The notes below the pieces were generated by a model. That model saw only the letters and a program-made list of their open reading frames with translations. It ran no database searches and was not told the origin of the DNA. The position numbers and the translations under genes were made by a program. Below, in pieces: positions 15,993-18,417 of a stretch of DNA of 18,417 nucleotides. Source of the stretch: Ignavibacteriales bacterium (GTDB lineage: Bacteria; Bacteroidota; Ignavibacteria; Ignavibacteriales; Ignavibacteriaceae); NCBI GenBank assembly GCA_027347125.1, contig DAIERC010000173.1, positions 1 through 18,417 on the forward strand, in the 5' to 3' direction. How positions within the stretch are numbered: position 1 is the stretch's first letter; every line of letters begins with the position of its first letter.

Positions 15993-16619
15993 TTAATATT
16001 TCAATACAATGTCTTTGGAAACCATTTTAAAACCGGGGTAATCCCTCTTGAAATTCGTAAGGAAAAATGATTTTACTTCGGGTACGTCTATGTTGTCAGA
16101 TAGATATAAAGATGTCGGTCTTCCCGGTTCGGCTATTAGGTGCGCGTAGTAAGTTTTGTTTTCGTTATAATTAATTATGTACGAGTAAACTTCGCCGCCG
16201 CCGCTTCCTAAAAAATAGTCCTGCGAGTTGTAATAAATCAGTTCGTAATTTAACGAAGGTAAATTTATTTTTTGAACATGACATTCCTTAAATGAACCGT
16301 TTAACAGTGAAGTTTCGAAAACCGGGTTGAGTTTATTATCAGACATTTTTAACAGCGCAAATTTTATTCCCCAATCTTTTGCATCCTGTACTTCTAAGCC
16401 GGCGGCAATTTCAATAACCGAATCACTATCAAATTTTCCTTTGTATGCTAATTTAACATTAGCACCTAAAACTTTTTGCGCCTGTTGTAAAACAACCTCG
16501 GGATTTTCAAAATCTATAATATTGGTTTCGCTGGTGTCGTCTTTTTTGCCGCCACAGGAAAACAATAAAAACGAAAGGCCGCAAACTGTTAGAAAGAATA
16601 TTTTTTTACTTGATAACAA
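15993..16619 (-). CDS. Small lipoprotein of unknown function
   Basis: A 208-residue protein with a lipoprotein signal: a KK-containing N-terminus, the hydrophobic stretch IFFLTVCGLSFLLF and the lipobox LFSC with Cys22, then GGKKDD. The rest (about 35-208) is a soluble domain I do not recognise. The start is TTG at 16619, supported by AAAGGG seven bases upstream; no in-frame ATG gives a usable signal sequence. Its first 14 bases overlap the end of the L,D-transpeptidase-like gene, a sign of coupled translation. The Omp85 gene follows, so a periplasm-facing envelope role is plausible but only inferred. Confidence 0.8.
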   Translation of the reverse strand: MLSSKKIFFLTVCGLSFLLFSCGGKKDDTSETNIIDFENPEVVLQQAQKVLGANVKLAYKGKFDSDSVIEIAAGLEVQDAKDWGIKFALLKMSDNKLNPVFETSLLNGSFKECHVQKINLPSLNYELIYYNSQDYFLGSGGGEVYSYIINYNENKTYYAHLIAEPGRPTSLYLSDNIDVPEVKSFFLTNFKRDYPGFKMVSKDIVLKY

Positions 16620-17298
16620 CTTTAGTCCCTTTCTTTACAACCGAATATAGTTCATCAATATTTTCATTACTAATTGCAATAGATCCGTCGGTCCAGTTAT
16701 AATTAAAAGGTAAATACCGGAAAATATAATCTAGCCTTCCTATGCCGTGTATTCCGATATCGCCTCCGAGCTGTGTATCTGGATCAGGGCACAACCCGCG
16801 GTAAAATTCATCTTTTAATTTGTCGAACTGCTGTTGAGAAATTATTCCCTTTCTTAATGCGTCCGTAGCGTCAGAAATATTAGGATAATTAATTTTTAAG
16901 AATTTATAGTATTTATCCGTCCTATCCATTTCGCAAATTGCGTAATCGCCTACAGGCGTAGCCAAATCGCCGGCCCTGTTTTTCGGTACGTTAACGTTTC
17001 TCCCGAAGTTGGCCCGGTAAGTTTTTATTAATACGGTGTCTTCATAAAGCTTCAAACTGTACGTACGCCTGTCAACCACAATATTGGGGTCATCAAGTTT
17101 AACAAAACCTTTATCTACCATAGCCTGGCGCAGCGGTACTTCGTGTATATTTATTATAATTCCGTAAACAATAACACCGGCAATAAATAAAATAATTCCG
17201 CCGCCGAAAAACAACACGTTTCTTACCAAATTTACATTTAAGTAAGAAGAAATCTGAGTTTTCTTTTCCTTTGATAATTTGGGTAAATTTATTTTCAT
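16606..17298 (-). CDS. Membrane-anchored YkuD-type L,D-transpeptidase-like protein with Ser at the catalytic Cys position
   Basis: A 230-residue protein. A basic N-terminus precedes one transmembrane helix (about 27-49), and the rest should face the periplasm. The YkuD domain shows VVDRRTYSLKLYEDTVLIKT (74-93), TPVGDYAI (114-121), IGIHGIG (181-187, His184) and NWTDGSIAISNENIDEL (201-217). In active L,D-transpeptidases the last motif reads (S/T)xGC(I/V)xx and its Cys forms the acyl-enzyme; here the residue is Ser206 (codon TCT, one base from TGT). The protein may be inactive, or use Ser, or belong to a divergent Ser-bearing subgroup. Active members cross-link peptidoglycan or attach proteins to it. 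It heads a unit with the overlapping lipoprotein and the Omp85 gene. Confidence 0.88.
   Translation of the reverse strand: MKINLPKLSKEKKTQISSYLNVNLVRNVLFFGGGIILFIAGVIVYGIIINIHEVPLRQAMVDKGFVKLDDPNIVVDRRTYSLKLYEDTVLIKTYRANFGRNVNVPKNRAGDLATPVGDYAICEMDRTDKYYKFLKINYPNISDATDALRKGIISQQQFDKLKDEFYRGLCPDPDTQLGGDIGIHGIGRLDYIFRYLPFNYNWTDGSIAISNENIDELYSVVKKGTKVVIK
16627..16632 (-). promoter_or_regulatory. Ribosome binding site deciding the TTG start of the lipoprotein
   Basis: AAAGGG on the minus strand, seven bases before the TTG at 16619, lies inside the 3' end of the preceding gene. It is the main support for the non-ATG start. Confidence 0.55.
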
Positions 17299-17499
17299 TA
17301 ATTACTAAATAAAGCTAATAAAAGTGGAATTATTTTCATATAGGATAAAATTTAATCAAAATTTTTATAATTTTTAAGTTAAATTAAGATGAAAACCAAT
17401 CAGTCTGTTTTGAAGATGGATACCATTACTAAAGATAATTTCTACTTCAGAAACTGTTCTAATTTAAAATTATAGCGGAACGTAAACAATTTTTATTTA

Positions 17500-17529
17500 A
17501 AAATAAAAAGCCCGGCATATGTACCGGGC
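17500..17529 (-). terminator. Rho-independent terminator after frr
   Basis: GCCCGG (17510-17515) pairs with CCGGGC (17524-17529) around an 8-nt loop. On the minus strand the stem is followed by TTTTTATTTTTA. It lies 20 bp beyond the frr stop and ends the pyrH-frr transcript. Confidence 0.88.
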
Positions 17530-17549
17530 AAATGAATAACACGAAAGTT

Positions 17550-18104
17550 TTACACTTCCATAATTTCTTTTTCTTTATGTTTCAAAACATCATCAACTTT
17601 CTGCACATGTTCATCGGTTAGCTTTTGAATTCTATCTTCGCCGTCTTTTAATTGATCCTCGGATATTTTTTTATTTTTTTCTTCTCTTTTCAGGTGGTCA
17701 TTGGCATCTCTTCTTACATTTCTAACAGCCACTTTTGTATCTTCACCGAACTTCTTTACTAATTTAACAAGATCTTTTCTTCTCTCTTCATTTAGCGGTG
17801 GAACCGGAACTTTAATATTTGTCCCGTCGCTTACCGGGTTAAACCCTAAATTAGCTTCCAGTATTGCTTTATCTACGGCGGATACAACAGATTTGTCCCA
17901 CGGTGTAATCGAAAGAGTGTGCGCGTCTAAAACAGTAACATTTGCAACCTGGTTTAATGGAGTCATATTGCCGTAATATTCCACCTTGATGCCGTCTAAT
18001 AAGGCCGTAGTTGCTTTACCGGATCTAATCTTTGAAAGCTCCGCTCTAAGAGCTTCCAGCGATTTATCCATTCTGTCTCTGGCATCCTTTATTATTTGTT
18101 CCAT
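17550..18104 (-). CDS. frr: Ribosome recycling factor
   Basis: A 184-residue protein, matching the usual 185. Family motifs are RAELSKIRSGKATTALLDGI (20-39), VEYYGNMTPLNQVANV (41-56), ITPWDKSVV (71-79), LGFNPVSDGTNIKVPVPPL and NEERRKDLVKLVKK, then VRNVRRDAND. It splits post-termination ribosomes together with EF-G. The ATG at 18104 has GAGAGGTT just upstream as a Shine-Dalgarno sequence. It follows pyrH by 57 bp, the standard neighbour, and is closed by an intrinsic terminator. Confidence 0.98.
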   Translation of the reverse strand: MEQIIKDARDRMDKSLEALRAELSKIRSGKATTALLDGIKVEYYGNMTPLNQVANVTVLDAHTLSITPWDKSVVSAVDKAILEANLGFNPVSDGTNIKVPVPPLNEERRKDLVKLVKKFGEDTKVAVRNVRRDANDHLKREEKNKKISEDQLKDGEDRIQKLTDEHVQKVDDVLKHKEKEIMEV

Positions 18105-18161
18105 ATTAACCTCTCGGCTTGTTTAAGATTATCCTTTTAAATTTTCAATTTTGCTATCAAA

Positions 18162-18417
18162 TTAATCTTTAATAACGGTTCCTATGTTTTCGCCTTTAAC
18201 CAATCTAAGCAGGTTATCGGGAATATCCATATTAAATACAACCATAGGAAGATTATTTTCCTGACAAAGGCTTACGGCCGTAAGATCCATAACACGCAAA
18301 TTATTCTTCAATATATCTAAGTATGAAATATTTTCAAACCTATTTGCCGCGGGATTTTTTTCCGGATCAGAATCAAAAACACCATCAACCCTGGTACCTT
18401 TTATTATAACATCAGCT
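18162..18417 (-). CDS. pyrH: UMP kinase, C-terminal part (partial at window edge)
   Basis: The reverse strand is open from the right edge to a TAA at 18162-18164, giving 84 C-terminal residues. The translation contains [37 protein letters not shown] and a final [12 protein letters not shown], all diagnostic of bacterial PyrH, which phosphorylates UMP to UDP. The 5' end lies outside the window. It precedes frr as in most bacterial genomes. Confidence 0.96.
   Translation of the reverse strand, partial: ADVIIKGTRVDGVFDSDPEKNPAANRFENISYLDILKNNLRVMDLTAVSLCQENNLPMVVFNMDIPDNLLRLVKGENIGTVIKD

Noticed and set aside
1..18417. Search by eye for CRISPR arrays, insertion sequences, tRNAs, integrases, toxin-antitoxin pairs or defence genes
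   Set aside because: No regularly spaced repeats, transposase motifs, tRNA cloverleaf or recognisable defence proteins were seen; the gene content is mostly core.

Overview
The window looks like chromosomal DNA from a member of the Ignavibacteriota/Chlorobiota branch of the FCB group, inferred from sequence features alone. It has moderately low GC. A secreted protein carries a C-terminal type IX secretion sorting domain with the YPNPFNP motif common in Ignavibacteria. The RpoZ and CoaBC proteins have Bacteroidota-like motifs. The rRNA promoter fits both a sigma-70 -35 box and the Bacteroidota-type TAnnTTTG -7 element. Almost all genes lie on the minus strand; only one short two-gene unit is on the plus strand.

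Layout, left to right. Positions 1-232 are the 5' end of a 16S rRNA gene running out of the window, with its leader and a strong promoter (464-493). A perfect 17-bp hairpin (756-800) separates it from a minus-strand surface unit: a predicted outer-membrane protein (3340-4068), dTDP-glucose 4,6-dehydratase rfbB (2314-3324) and a three-SLBB polysaccharide-export-like protein (841-2286). Divergent from these is a plus-strand pair: an RmlD-like SDR enzyme (4318-5199) and a DUF4213/DUF364 gene split by one in-frame TAA (5228-6034). The pair ends at a good intrinsic terminator that overlaps the stop codon of the convergent T9SS cargo gene (6178-7041).

From 13.7 kb down to 7.4 kb there is a housekeeping run on the minus strand: yicC, gmk, rpoZ, coaBC, then two hairpins, then a family-4 uracil-DNA glycosylase, dnaB and a DUF1460 amidase-like protein. 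These cover RNA turnover, GMP phosphorylation, the RNA polymerase omega subunit, coenzyme A synthesis, uracil repair and replication. Upstream lies an envelope unit: a membrane-anchored YkuD-type L,D-transpeptidase-like protein whose catalytic Cys is Ser, an overlapping small lipoprotein and an Omp85/TamA-like protein. At the right edge are frr and the 3' end of pyrH, the usual translation/UMP kinase pair, closed by an intrinsic terminator.

Most of the window is ordinary core genome, and I see no mobile element, CRISPR array, tRNA or defence system. The points worth a second look are the nonsense codon in the DUF4213/DUF364 gene, the Cys-to-Ser change in the L,D-transpeptidase-like protein, the single-cysteine CoaBC, the hairpin that abuts the uracil-DNA glycosylase start codon, and the hybrid rRNA promoter.
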